Positions 1 to 8,151 of a DNA stretch of 32,666 nucleotides are shown one piece after another. Numbering within the stretch: position 1 is the stretch's first letter; every line of letters starts with the position of its first letter. The stretch covers positions 1 through 32,666 of the forward strand of contig DHIO01000012.1 in assembly GCA_002403855.1 (NCBI GenBank), written 5' to 3'. Both the position numbers and the translations under genes were made by a program. The notes beneath the pieces are model-generated. The model made no database searches and was not told the origin of the DNA. It saw only the letters and a program-made list of their open reading frames with translations. This stretch comes from Acidimicrobiia bacterium UBA4744 (GTDB lineage: Bacteria; Actinomycetota; Acidimicrobiia; Spongiisociales; UBA4744).

Positions 1-1033
1 CCGCCGTCCCCGACGCCGTACAAGTCACCGACGCACCCGACGCCAACGACGCAATCACATTGGAACCCCCACCACAATCAATCGCCGCATCCGCCAACTG
101 ATCATCGGTCACCGCCACCCCGGTCAACGTCACATTGCCGGTATTGGTCACCACATAGGTCCAATCCACCTGACCGCCCACCACAATCTGAGGCCCGGTC
201 GGAGTATCCGCATCCTGCCCATTGGTCGCCTTCTCGATATCCAGGTCGAGGATGAGATCGCCCACCTTCTTGAACGGGATGGTCTGAGCCCCTCCAGAAA
301 CTGCATCGTCGACCGTTTCTTCGCCTATCTCCGTGACTCGCGCAGAGTCGAGCTTCGCTTGCAGATTGCCCGTCGGGCTGGTGGCGGGTTCGCAGGCGAT
401 ACGCACATCGATCCGGAGGACGACTTGCTCCCCCGGCTCGAGGTCCGTCACCCGCACCCGGGCATAGAGATCAGCGTTGTGGCTGAACAAGGGGCTATCG
501 AGGTTCTGGCTCACGAGCGTTGCGGTACTGCCCAGGTCATCGATGACGCCGGCGTCGGCCCCGCCGGCCCCGGCGCCGTTCTGCACCGACCCGTAGTTGA
601 TCGAGGCATTCTCCACGGGGTAGAGCGCCGCACCCGGCTGACCGGTGGTATCGGCAGTGAAGACGTACTGCAGCTCTATGGTCTGGGGATCGGTGTCGTC
701 GGGGCTCGTATCCACTGTGATCGCCGTTAGAAAAGTGACGATCTCATTGCATGCGAAGTCACCGGCCTCCAGTGACTCGACCACGTCGCTGTTCTTGCCG
801 ATGGTGCGATCGTTGTACGCACCCCCGCCGGTGCCGTGATCGTAGGTAAACGGCGCCGCCGCCGTGAAGTCGAGACTGAAATCTCCCCCGGCCGCCCACG
901 ACGGGCTACCAGGCATTACTGAAAAGACCAAAGCGAGCACGAAGACAGCCGTAAGGAGACCGGCTACCCGACGCCCGGACCCAAGGATACGGTCCCGTAC
1001 GTTGATCGTCCTGGCATGCCTACCACGGGCCAT
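1..1033 (-). CDS. Secreted surface protein with DUF11/DUF7507-like repeat, partial (3' end beyond window)
   Basis: An open frame of about 344 codons runs from an ATG at 1033 to the window edge without a stop. The start follows a GGGAGG ribosome site at 1040-1045 with a 6-base spacer. Residues 1-50 look like a signal peptide: a basic start (MARGRHARTINVRDR), a hydrophobic core (AGLLTAVFVLALVFSV) and a likely cleavage region near SWAAGG. The next 215 residues are a beta-rich extracellular region I do not recognise. From about residue 266 a repeat unit begins (KATNGQDADTPTG, then WTYVVTNTGNVTLTGVAVTDD). This is typical of DUF11/DUF7507-type repeats in large actinobacterial surface proteins, so more copies probably follow outside the window. 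A cell-surface or adhesive role is inferred from the family only. Confidence 0.85.
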   Translation of the reverse strand, partial: MARGRHARTINVRDRILGSGRRVAGLLTAVFVLALVFSVMPGSPSWAAGGDFSLDFTAAAPFTYDHGTGGGAYNDRTIGKNSDVVESLEAGDFACNEIVTFLTAITVDTSPDDTDPQTIELQYVFTADTTGQPGAALYPVENASINYGSVQNGAGAGGADAGVIDDLGSTATLVSQNLDSPLFSHNADLYARVRVTDLEPGEQVVLRIDVRIACEPATSPTGNLQAKLDSARVTEIGEETVDDAVSGGAQTIPFKKVGDLILDLDIEKATNGQDADTPTGPQIVVGGQVDWTYVVTNTGNVTLTGVAVTDDQLADAAIDCGGGSNVIASLASGASVTCTASGTA

Positions 1034-1100
1034 GTTGAGCCTCCCGGCCACTGACGGCGCCACACCCCGAGAGAAGCAAGGCCGGTCTCACCATTGGCTC

Positions 1101-1269
1101 GCTTCGATCCCGGTGACCGAACAACGGATCGAAGGTCACTGCCTCCCAAAGACCCCGCACGGCTTGACGCCTATTGTCCACCTTCTCGTGTCGCGAGGGC
1201 ATCACCACTCGCGCCAAAACAGCCTCTTCAGGCCAACCTATGCCCAAGTCAATGGTTTCGACAATAGGC
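1101..1269 (-). promoter_or_regulatory. Candidate structured 5' leader of the surface protein gene
   Basis: On the minus strand, upstream of the surface gene, the arms GCCTATTGTC (1260-1269) and GACAATAGGC (1169-1178) form a perfect 10-bp stem closing about 80 bases. Inside it are GGGCAT/ATGCCC (1240-1245 with 1197-1202) and a GCCT-GAAG-AGGC hairpin (1221-1234 region). Downstream, CTTCGATCC/GGATCGAAG (1126-1134 with 1102-1110) overlaps the competing pair GTGACC/GGTCAC (1134-1139 with 1113-1118). The two hairpins cannot form together easily. The layout resembles a riboswitch or attenuator but matches no class I know. It could also be DNA-level operators or chance pairing in GC-rich DNA. Confidence 0.35.
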
Positions 1270-1299
1270 CAAGAGACTCTATTGCGCGGACCGAATTCG

Positions 1300-1322
1300 C
1301 CACCGGCGGGCTACCCGGGTGG
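1300..1322 (-). terminator. Hairpin just downstream of clpX
   Basis: Three bases past the clpX stop codon, CCACC/GGTGG arms enclose a CGGG/CCCG stem, giving about 9 bp with a small bulge. There is no U-tract after it, so termination strength is uncertain. Confidence 0.4.
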
Positions 1323-1325
1323 ACG

Positions 1326-2582
<1,257 letters not shown>

Positions 2583-2584
2583 GG

Positions 2585-3217
2585 TCAGCCCTCCTTGCCA
2601 CCCGCAACGGCGGCGAGTTCGCGCTGAGTCAGGATGGCATCCACGATGCCGTATTCGCGAGCCTCTTCGGCCAGCATCCAGAAGTCCCGCTCGGTGTCCT
2701 CCGCCACCTTCTCGTAGTCTTGACCGGTGTGCTCGGCGAGGATCTTGTTGAGTTGCTCACGCATCTGCATGATCAGCCTGGCTTGAATCTCGATGTCGCT
2801 GGCTTGACCTTGGGCACCGCCACTCGGCTGGTGCAGCATGACCCGGGCGTGCGGCAGCGCGAACCGCTTCCCCTTTTCGCCTCCCGACAGGATCACAGCA
2901 GACGCAGAAGCCGCCATCCCCATGCACACCGTGGCCACGTGGGGCTTGATGTACTGCATCGTGTCGTAGATCGCGAAAAGAGACGTGATCGACCCGCCGG
3001 GCGAGTTGATGTACAACATGATGTCTTTGTCCGGGTCTTCGCTCTCGAGGTGCAGTAGCTGCGCCATGATCAGGTTGGCCACTGTGTCATCGATAGGTGT
3101 CCCGAGGAAGATGATGCGATCCTTGAGCAACCGGCTGTAGATATCGAACGCCCTTTCACCCCGGCTGGTCGACTCGACCACCGTAGGCACCAGGTAGTTT
3201 TCGAAATTCAAGCTCAT
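2585..3217 (-). CDS. clpP: ATP-dependent Clp protease proteolytic subunit ClpP
   Basis: This is the serine peptidase that forms the degradation chamber used by ClpX. Its length of 210 residues is typical. The catalytic triad is visible as Ser104 (GMAASAS), His129 (RVMLHQP) and Asp178 (TERDFW). The ATG start overlaps the tig stop as ATGA, which suggests translational coupling. Only one clpP lies here, whereas many actinobacteria carry two adjacent copies (clpP1-clpP2). A second copy may exist elsewhere in the genome. Confidence 0.98.
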   Translation of the reverse strand: MSLNFENYLVPTVVESTSRGERAFDIYSRLLKDRIIFLGTPIDDTVANLIMAQLLHLESEDPDKDIMLYINSPGGSITSLFAIYDTMQYIKPHVATVCMGMAASASAVILSGGEKGKRFALPHARVMLHQPSGGAQGQASDIEIQARLIMQMREQLNKILAEHTGQDYEKVAEDTERDFWMLAEEAREYGIVDAILTQRELAAVAGGKEG

Positions 3218-4566
3218 GGTTCCGCAGTCTCCTCTTCGTCGGCTTCGGGGGTGCTGAGGTCGATTATGTTGCCGGACTCATCGACGGGCACGACGGACTC
3301 CAGGAGCACGTCGAGCGCCTTGCGTTTCAGGATATCACCCATCACGGCCTTCTCCCGGACACTTTCCGTGAACTCAGCGCGGTACTTCTCAACGTCTTCG
3401 TCGGCCTGATCGGCCAGAGCTTCGACGACCTCGTCCAGCTCGTCCGAGGACACCTCCAACCCGGCTTCCGTCGCCACGGCCTCCAACAGGAGGTCGGTTC
3501 GCACCCTGCGGTCGGCCTGGTTGCGCAAGTCGTCGACGAACACCTGCTGGTCCTGGCCGGTCACTTGCAGATAGTCGTTGATACTGATCCCCTGGCCTTC
3601 TAGTTGGTGGGCAAACCGATGCAGCGTGTTCTCCATTTCGGCGTTGATGATCGCATCGGGGATTTCGATATCGACCTCGGCGAGAAGGGCTTCCAGCACC
3701 CCGTTCCGCAAGTCGTTGTAGACCATGCCGCGTTTGACTTCCTCGATCTGCTTGCTGAGTTCGATCCGCAACTCATCGACCGATGCAAACTCCGTCACCT
3801 CCGCCGCCCATTCGTCCGTCAGGTCCGGGAGACGTTTCTGTCTCACTTCCTTGACCAGTACCTGCATGGTGACCTCTTCACCGGCCAGGTCACCGAAGCC
3901 TTCCGGAAGCGGAGCGTTGAACTTGACGATGGTTCCGGATGCCGACCCGGGAAGTTCTGCATCGAGGCCCTCCACAAACGAGCCCGAGCCGATCTCGTAG
4001 AGGAAGTCGCTGGCCGCAGCTTCTTCGATGGGATTGCCGTGGCGGGAAGCCGTCAGATTGATAGAGACGAAGTCGCCGTCGACGGCGGGCCGATCCACGG
4101 TCTCCAGGTCGGCGAATTGGTCCCGCAGCCGGGTCAGCTGGCTCTCCAATTCTTCTTCCGTCGGGTGCGGCTGAGAAACCTCGATCTCCAACCCATCGTA
4201 GGACGGAAGCTCGTCGAGCTCCGGCCAGACGGCCACCTTGATCTCGACTTCGAACCCCTCGTCGATGTCCTTCATGCTCTCTACCTGGGGTGGGACCGCC
4301 GGTTGTAGATCGATTTCCCGCAGAGCGTCGGCAACAAGCGTAGGGAGCAGATCGTCGATCGCCTCGCTGCGGAGCCGTTCGGGGCCGACCGTAGCTTCGA
4401 CAATCCGCCGCGGCGCCTTGCCCGGTCGAAATCCCTTTATCTTGAGGTCCCTCGACAAGCGTCGGGCCGCCTCGGATTTGGCGGGTTCGAGATCGGCCTC
4501 GGCCACCTGAAGGGTCAGGAGCTTCTCGAAGGGGCCGGCGTCGGTGACATTCGTATTCAACTGCAT
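3214..4566 (-). CDS. tig: Trigger factor (ribosome-associated chaperone, peptidyl-prolyl isomerase)
   Basis: Trigger factor binds the ribosomal exit tunnel and shields nascent chains. The 450-residue protein has an N-terminal ribosome-binding domain with GFRPGKAP (45-52), a variant of the usual GFRxGKxP signature. An FKBP-type isomerase domain follows at about 150-235 (GDFVSINL, YEIGSGSFVEGLD). The long helical C-terminal domain ends in an acidic tail. The frame stays open upstream into the tRNA-His gene, but the start is placed at the ATG at 4566 because the protein homology begins there (MQLNTNVTDAG) and a GAGCGAGG-like site precedes it. tRNA-His ends only 38 bases upstream, so the tRNAs and tig are probably co-transcribed. 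Confidence 0.96.
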   Translation of the reverse strand: MQLNTNVTDAGPFEKLLTLQVAEADLEPAKSEAARRLSRDLKIKGFRPGKAPRRIVEATVGPERLRSEAIDDLLPTLVADALREIDLQPAVPPQVESMKDIDEGFEVEIKVAVWPELDELPSYDGLEIEVSQPHPTEEELESQLTRLRDQFADLETVDRPAVDGDFVSINLTASRHGNPIEEAAASDFLYEIGSGSFVEGLDAELPGSASGTIVKFNAPLPEGFGDLAGEEVTMQVLVKEVRQKRLPDLTDEWAAEVTEFASVDELRIELSKQIEEVKRGMVYNDLRNGVLEALLAEVDIEIPDAIINAEMENTLHRFAHQLEGQGISINDYLQVTGQDQQVFVDDLRNQADRRVRTDLLLEAVATEAGLEVSSDELDEVVEALADQADEDVEKYRAEFTESVREKAVMGDILKRKALDVLLESVVPVDESGNIIDLSTPEADEEETAEP

Positions 4567-4604
4567 ACCTCGCTCAAAGACGGGCGCGATCGCGCCGTTG
4601 GCAG

Positions 4605-4680
4605 GGTGACCGACGGGCTTCGAACCCGCGACCTCCGGGACCACAACCCGGCGCTCTAACCAAACTGAGCTACGGTCACC
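4605..4680 (-). tRNA. tRNA-His(GTG)
   Basis: This is a 76-base cloverleaf. The anticodon loop TTGTGGT gives anticodon GTG. The acceptor stem GGTGACCG/CGGTCACC has eight pairs, so the extra G-1 opposite C73 that histidyl-tRNA synthetase needs is encoded. The T-arm contains GGGTTCGAAGCCC. No 3' CCA is encoded. Confidence 0.97.
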
Positions 4681-4698
4681 ATGCAGCGGACCGGCGGG

Positions 4699-4771
4699 TG
4701 CCCCCGGGAGGATTCGAACCCCCGACCAAGAGCTTAGAAGGCTCCTGCTCTGTCCTCTGAGCTACGGGGGC
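4699..4771 (-). tRNA. tRNA-Arg(TCT)
   Basis: This is a 73-base cloverleaf. The anticodon loop CTTCTAA gives anticodon TCT (AGA/AGG codons). The acceptor stem is GCCCCCG/CGGGGGC with discriminator A, and no CCA is encoded. It lies 18 bases upstream of tRNA-His on the same strand. Confidence 0.97.
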
Positions 4772-4819
4772 GGACTCGTCATCAACCAACCCGACCCGCC
4801 GCGTACCTTACGTCCGCTG

Positions 4820-4890
<71 letters not shown>

Positions 4891-4920
4891 AGTTACCGGC
4901 CGTACAGATTAGTGCGGTTG

Positions 4921-4994
4921 TCGGGCTGGCCGGATTTGAACCGGCGACCCCCTGCTCCCAAAGCAGGTGCGCTGCCAAACTGCGCCACAGCCCG
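4921..4994 (-). tRNA. tRNA-Pro(TGG)
   Basis: This is a 74-base cloverleaf. The anticodon loop TTTGGGA gives anticodon TGG. The acceptor stem is CGGGCTG/CAGCCCG with discriminator A, and no CCA is encoded. It is the first of the four tRNA genes that precede tig. Confidence 0.97.
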
Positions 4995-5017
4995 TAGCGA
5001 TGCCTTAGGCATTCGCC

Positions 5018-5049
5018 GTACAAAGTACTAGGTACGGTGTACGAAGTAC
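5018..5049. repeat. GTAC-rich near-palindromic repeat
   Basis: Two palindromic 11-mers, GTACAAAGTAC (5018-5028) and GTACGAAGTAC (5039-5049), flank a third GTAC (5032-5035). The first starts 24 bases upstream of the tRNA-Pro 5' end, which puts the block in the promoter zone of the tRNA-tig-clp run. It could be a regulator-binding site or a copy of a dispersed intergenic repeat. Confidence 0.55.
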
Positions 5050-5557
5050 GAACCACTTGGCAGCGAGACGGGCCGGACGAGTACGTCGAAGAGTGTCCGC
5101 CGAGGGATGTCACACTCGTGTCATCCCTTGCGTCATGAAGCCGGTGCCGGCTCGCCGATCGGGCCTCTCAATGGGACAACCGATGGGAGCCCGCCGAGCT
5201 GGGCCGTTCTCTCCGCCGCCGGGGCTGGTCATATGGTGAGGTCAGAAGAGTCATTCCCGTGCCGAAGGCGACGCTCTCGTCTTGGTGCCGGGACATCCGC
5301 CTTTCGGACACGGAGATTGTAGGAATCATCGAGCGCGCAGGTTCGCGGGGCGGTGTACCCCGAACACGCCGCGCAAACGATGCGAAGAGGTGGGCTCGAT
5401 CCGGGCGATGACACAAGTAGGGGTTCCGTCCTGCAAACCTTCACCAAGCCCCCCGGAAGCCGGGAAAGACCGTCATGAGCATGGGGTAGTCGAGTGAGAA
5501 AGGGCACCCACGCTTGGCAACGAACAATGACGTGGATCGACGCGCTCGACCGGGCGA

Positions 5558-5586
5558 TCGACCCTGAGACCGGCACCCGTTAAACT
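5558..5586 (+). promoter_or_regulatory. Likely promoter of tRNA-Lys and tRNA-Leu
   Basis: TCGACC (5558-5563, -35) and TAAACT (5581-5586, -10) are separated by 17 bases. The expected transcription start, about 7 bases after the -10 box, falls at the first base of tRNA-Lys. Confidence 0.5.
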
Positions 5587-5592
5587 CGCTTC

Positions 5593-5666
5593 GGGTCGCT
5601 AGCTCAACCTGGCAGAGCATCGGACTCTTAATCCGCAGGTTGTGGGTTCGAATCCCACGCGACCCA
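5593..5666 (+). tRNA. tRNA-Lys(CTT)
   Basis: This is a 74-base cloverleaf. The anticodon loop CTCTTAA gives anticodon CTT. The acceptor stem is GGGTCGC/GCGACCC with discriminator A, and no CCA is encoded. Confidence 0.97.
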
Positions 5667-5707
5667 CGACCGGTCCCGGCGCAGCGCTCGGGACTTCTAC
5701 CTTCGGG

Positions 5708-5793
5708 GCGGGCGTAGCCGAATTGGCATAGGCGCCAGACTTAGGATCTGGTGGAGCGAAAGCTCTGTGTGGGTTCGAGTCCCACCGCCCGCA
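5708..5793 (+). tRNA. tRNA-Leu(TAG)
   Basis: This is an 86-base class II tRNA with a long variable arm (GGAGCGAAAGCTC region). The anticodon loop CTTAGGA gives anticodon TAG. The acceptor stem is GCGGGCG/CGCCCGC with discriminator A, and no CCA is encoded. It starts 41 bases after tRNA-Lys and is probably co-transcribed with it. Confidence 0.97.
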
Positions 5794-5803
5794 CTAGAAA
5801 GAG

Positions 5804-5851
5804 CCAGGTCACGCATTGCCCACGTGAGTCCTGGTCGCCCGCAATGCGTGA
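5804..5851 (+). terminator. Strong hairpin with an alternative fold after tRNA-Leu
   Basis: TCACGCATTGC (5809-5819) and GCAATGCGTGA (5841-5851) form a perfect 11-bp stem with a 21-base loop, 15 bases past tRNA-Leu. An overlapping alternative pairs CCAGG/CCTGG plus TCACG/CGTGA within 5804-5834. No U-tract follows. It is likely a terminator of the tRNA-Lys/Leu transcript, but a small structured RNA or a protein-binding site is possible. Confidence 0.45.
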
Positions 5852-6021
5852 TGACGAATGTTCAACCGAAGGTTCAAAGGGTCGAAACCGTCACCGATTG
5901 CTGAGCAGCGCCCGATCGCAAGAGACCGAGTAGCGACCACGAAGGGGAGCGCGGTTTCCGGCGGTCACGGTGAATGGCGGACAAGAACCCGATCCACGCT
6001 GCGCGACGGGGCAAGCAGCCA

Positions 6022-6480
6022 TCACAGGCTGTGGCGATAGCGGGTCAAGTGCCGAGTCACCCAGAGGGTCAGTCGATCATCGGCGATCGGGCCGCGGCGG
6101 TCGGACAGATCGCGGACCGCGAGATGCGAGCGTGCCATATACATGCCTGCAAGACGCCCGATTGCGCGCGTCGCAACGACCAGCAGCACCAGAAAGAAGA
6201 TGAGGCTCCAGGGTGCTGCCATGCTCGGCACGAGGGCAAACGCCAGCAGCGCCACGATGAGTTCAGCCCAGAGGCGTCGACGGACACGGGTGAGGCGACG
6301 GGCTGTGTCCAAGAACTCGGCCTTGCGCTTGCACTGCGTCAGGGTGTGGGTCTCGGCAAGCGGGATCGGCTCCGCTTGCACCGGCTCGTTCTTCAGTAGA
6401 ACCCAATGGCATGGCTCCAACAGTTCGATGCGGTAGCCGTTCGATACCCAGCCGTTGCGCTCTAGTTTCCAGGTCAACAT
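6022..6480 (-). CDS. Hypothetical two-helix membrane protein
   Basis: This 152-residue protein belongs to no family I recognise. Residues 1-45 form a soluble, tryptophan-containing segment (MLTWKLERNGW, CHWVLLKNEPV). A basic stretch (TARRLTRVRRRLW) leads into two adjacent hydrophobic helices (LIVALLAFALVPSMAA and WSLIFFLVLLVVATRAI, about 73-106). A charged C-terminal tail follows. An in-frame TGA two codons upstream fixes the earliest start. A clear AAAGGAG site abuts the ATG at 6480 with no spacer, so a slightly later start such as the TTG at 6477 is possible. It stands alone between the tRNA region and rdgB, with the same strand as rdgB but 370 bases away. Confidence 0.7.
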   Translation of the reverse strand: MLTWKLERNGWVSNGYRIELLEPCHWVLLKNEPVQAEPIPLAETHTLTQCKRKAEFLDTARRLTRVRRRLWAELIVALLAFALVPSMAAPWSLIFFLVLLVVATRAIGRLAGMYMARSHLAVRDLSDRRGPIADDRLTLWVTRHLTRYRHSL

Positions 6481-6850
6481 CTCCTTTCATCGTACGCCCC
6501 TTTACCGGCTGAAAGAAGGCCGGTCTGACCGATACGAGGGCTCATCGGACTGGCTTGCGACAAGGAGGACGTGGGCCAGGGCATCGGAAGGCTCAGACGG
6601 AAGAAGGGATGCGCAACCATGACGTGCGAACGAGTTGGTCGCTGCCTTGAAGATGGCAGTCCGATCCACCCCGAGAGGTTCAGCCGAACCGCCCGCACGA
6701 GACCAGCCGCGTGCCGCGTGCCAAGATCGGCTATCAGTCGGCGGATGGACCGACCGTGGGTTACCGACCGGAACAGGCCACCTCAGTGCCCAAGGTCTCG
6801 ATAGCCGCCCGCTGTCCCCTGCGAAGCCAAGCGGCATGCACCCGGCTCAA
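6481..6850. other. 370-base stretch without a recognisable gene
   Basis: This lies between rdgB and the two-helix membrane protein. Frames up to 111 codons on the minus strand and longer antisense frames show no recognisable domain, no matching ribosome site and shadow-like composition. I see no strong hairpin or repeat. Confidence 0.6.
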
Positions 6851-7432
6851 CTACCTTCCCCGCAGCTTCTCGGCGAGGGCCCGCAGAGCCCGGGCGCGAT
6901 GGCTGATGGCGTTCTTCTCCCCGTCGCTCAGTTCGGCCAGGGTTCGCCCGTCCACCTCGAACACCGGGTCGTAGCCGAAACCGGAATCTCCGCGCGGTGT
7001 GTCGATGATGCGCCCTTCCACAACCCCCTCGGCCACGATCTCCTCCTCATTTGGGATCACCAACGCCATCACCGTCCGGAAACGGGCCGACCGGTGCGCC
7101 ACTCCCGCCAACTCCTGCAGAAGGAATCGGACGTTGTCGGCGTAGGAGGCGTTGTCTCCGGCGTAGCGGGCACTGCGTACCCCCGGAGCTCCGTCGAGCG
7201 CGTCGACCTCCAGGCCGGTATCGTCGGCCAACGAGGGAAAGCCGGTAGCGCCGGCCACTGCCCGAGCCTTGAGGAGGGCGTTTCCCTCGAGGGTCGGCTC
7301 GGTTTCCTCGACGTCGGACCAGTCGAGACCGGCGACGAGTTCATTGACCAGGCCGAGTCCCAGCAACACTGCTTCGATCTCGCGCAGCTTGTCCTCGTTC
7401 TTCGTTGCGACGACCAGCCGCTCAATCCTCAC
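6851..7432 (-). CDS. rdgB: Non-canonical purine NTP pyrophosphatase, RdgB/HAM1 family
   Basis: This enzyme hydrolyses dITP, ITP and XTP to monophosphates and so removes deaminated purines from the nucleotide pool. Its 193 residues are normal for the family. Signatures include the N-terminal ATKNEDKLREI motif, LADDTGLEVDAL with the catalytic acidic pair, GAPGVRSARYAG and the C-terminal SHRARAL. The GTG start overlaps the rph stop as GTGA. rph-rdgB is a common bacterial pair. Confidence 0.96.
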   Translation of the reverse strand: MRIERLVVATKNEDKLREIEAVLLGLGLVNELVAGLDWSDVEETEPTLEGNALLKARAVAGATGFPSLADDTGLEVDALDGAPGVRSARYAGDNASYADNVRFLLQELAGVAHRSARFRTVMALVIPNEEEIVAEGVVEGRIIDTPRGDSGFGYDPVFEVDGRTLAELSDGEKNAISHRARALRALAEKLRGR

Positions 7433-8136
7433 GAGGACACGGCCTGTCGCTGGAGATCGAACAGTTCCTCAATGCCCTTCGCCGCCACGTCGAGCATCGC
7501 ATTGAGCTCTTCCCGCGTGAACGGCGCACCTTCCGCCGTCCCCTGAACTTCGACGAGGAGACCGCGCCCGGTCATGATCACATTCATGTCGACGTCGGCG
7601 GCAACGTCGTCCACATACTCGAGATCGAGCAGAACGTCCCCCTCGACGGTGCCGACGGAGACTGCCGCGAGGAAGTCATGAACCGGATTGGACTGGAGCC
7701 GGCCGGAGGTCACGGCATCGGCGAATGCATCGTGCATTGCGATCCAGGCTCCGGTGACCGCGGCCGTCCGCGTACCACCGTCAGCCTGGATCACATCGCA
7801 GTCCACCCGCATCATCATCTCCGGCATCGCCGGCAGATCGACTACCGACCGGAGCGCCCGCCCTATCAATCGTGAGATCTCTTTGGAACGCCCACCGGTG
7901 TAGTTGTCGCGCCGGATTCGCTCGGCGCTCGAGCCGGGCAGCATCCCGTACTCGGCGGTGACCCATCCGGTGTCACCACCTCGCATCCAGCGTGGCACTT
8001 CTTCCTCGATCGAAGCCGTGCACAGAACCCGGGTGCGTCCCATTTCGATGAGAACCGAACCGGGAGTCATGTCGGTATACCCCTGAGTAATCCGCACGTG
8101 TCTCAGCTCGTCTGCGGGCCGTTCTCGTGATATCAC
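7429..8136 (-). CDS. rph: Ribonuclease PH
   Basis: RNase PH is a phosphorolytic 3'-5' exoribonuclease that trims tRNA 3' ends. That is relevant here because none of the window's tRNA genes encodes CCA. The 235-residue protein shows the family signatures RTRVLCTASIEEEVP, AEYGMLPGSS, RLIGRALRSVVD and the CDVIQADGGTRTA block. The GTG start at 8136 is preceded by GAGGAG with a spacer of about 6 bases. It lies 15 bases after the MBL gene and overlaps rdgB by 4 bases. Confidence 0.97.
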   Translation of the reverse strand: MISRERPADELRHVRITQGYTDMTPGSVLIEMGRTRVLCTASIEEEVPRWMRGGDTGWVTAEYGMLPGSSAERIRRDNYTGGRSKEISRLIGRALRSVVDLPAMPEMMMRVDCDVIQADGGTRTAAVTGAWIAMHDAFADAVTSGRLQSNPVHDFLAAVSVGTVEGDVLLDLEYVDDVAADVDMNVIMTGRGLLVEVQGTAEGAPFTREELNAMLDVAAKGIEELFDLQRQAVSS

Positions 8137-8151
8137 GCCACTCTCCTCGGA

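Larger units (their letters stand above)
4995..5592. other. 598-base gene-free stretch between divergent tRNA groups
   Basis: I find no convincing protein gene here. Open frames on both strands have low-complexity, arginine-rich translations and no ribosome sites. Next to tRNA-Pro are a small palindrome (ATGCC-TTA-GGCAT, 5000-5012) and a GTAC-rich repeat (5018-5049). A hairpin lies at 5104-5127: GGGATG/CATCCC, then a T-T mismatch, three more pairs and an ACTC loop. The right end carries the likely tRNA-Lys promoter. Confidence 0.7.

Noticed and set aside
1160..1280. Fluoride or c-di-GMP class I riboswitch in the surface gene leader
   Set aside because: A GGTGATG stretch recalls the fluoride motif, but the remaining conserved blocks are missing. 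The c-di-GMP core elements (GCAAAGCC and the GAAA tetraloop arrangement) are absent.
5440..5470. 6C RNA, based on a run of six C
   Set aside because: Only one C-run hairpin is present; the 6C motif needs two C-rich loops in a defined layout.
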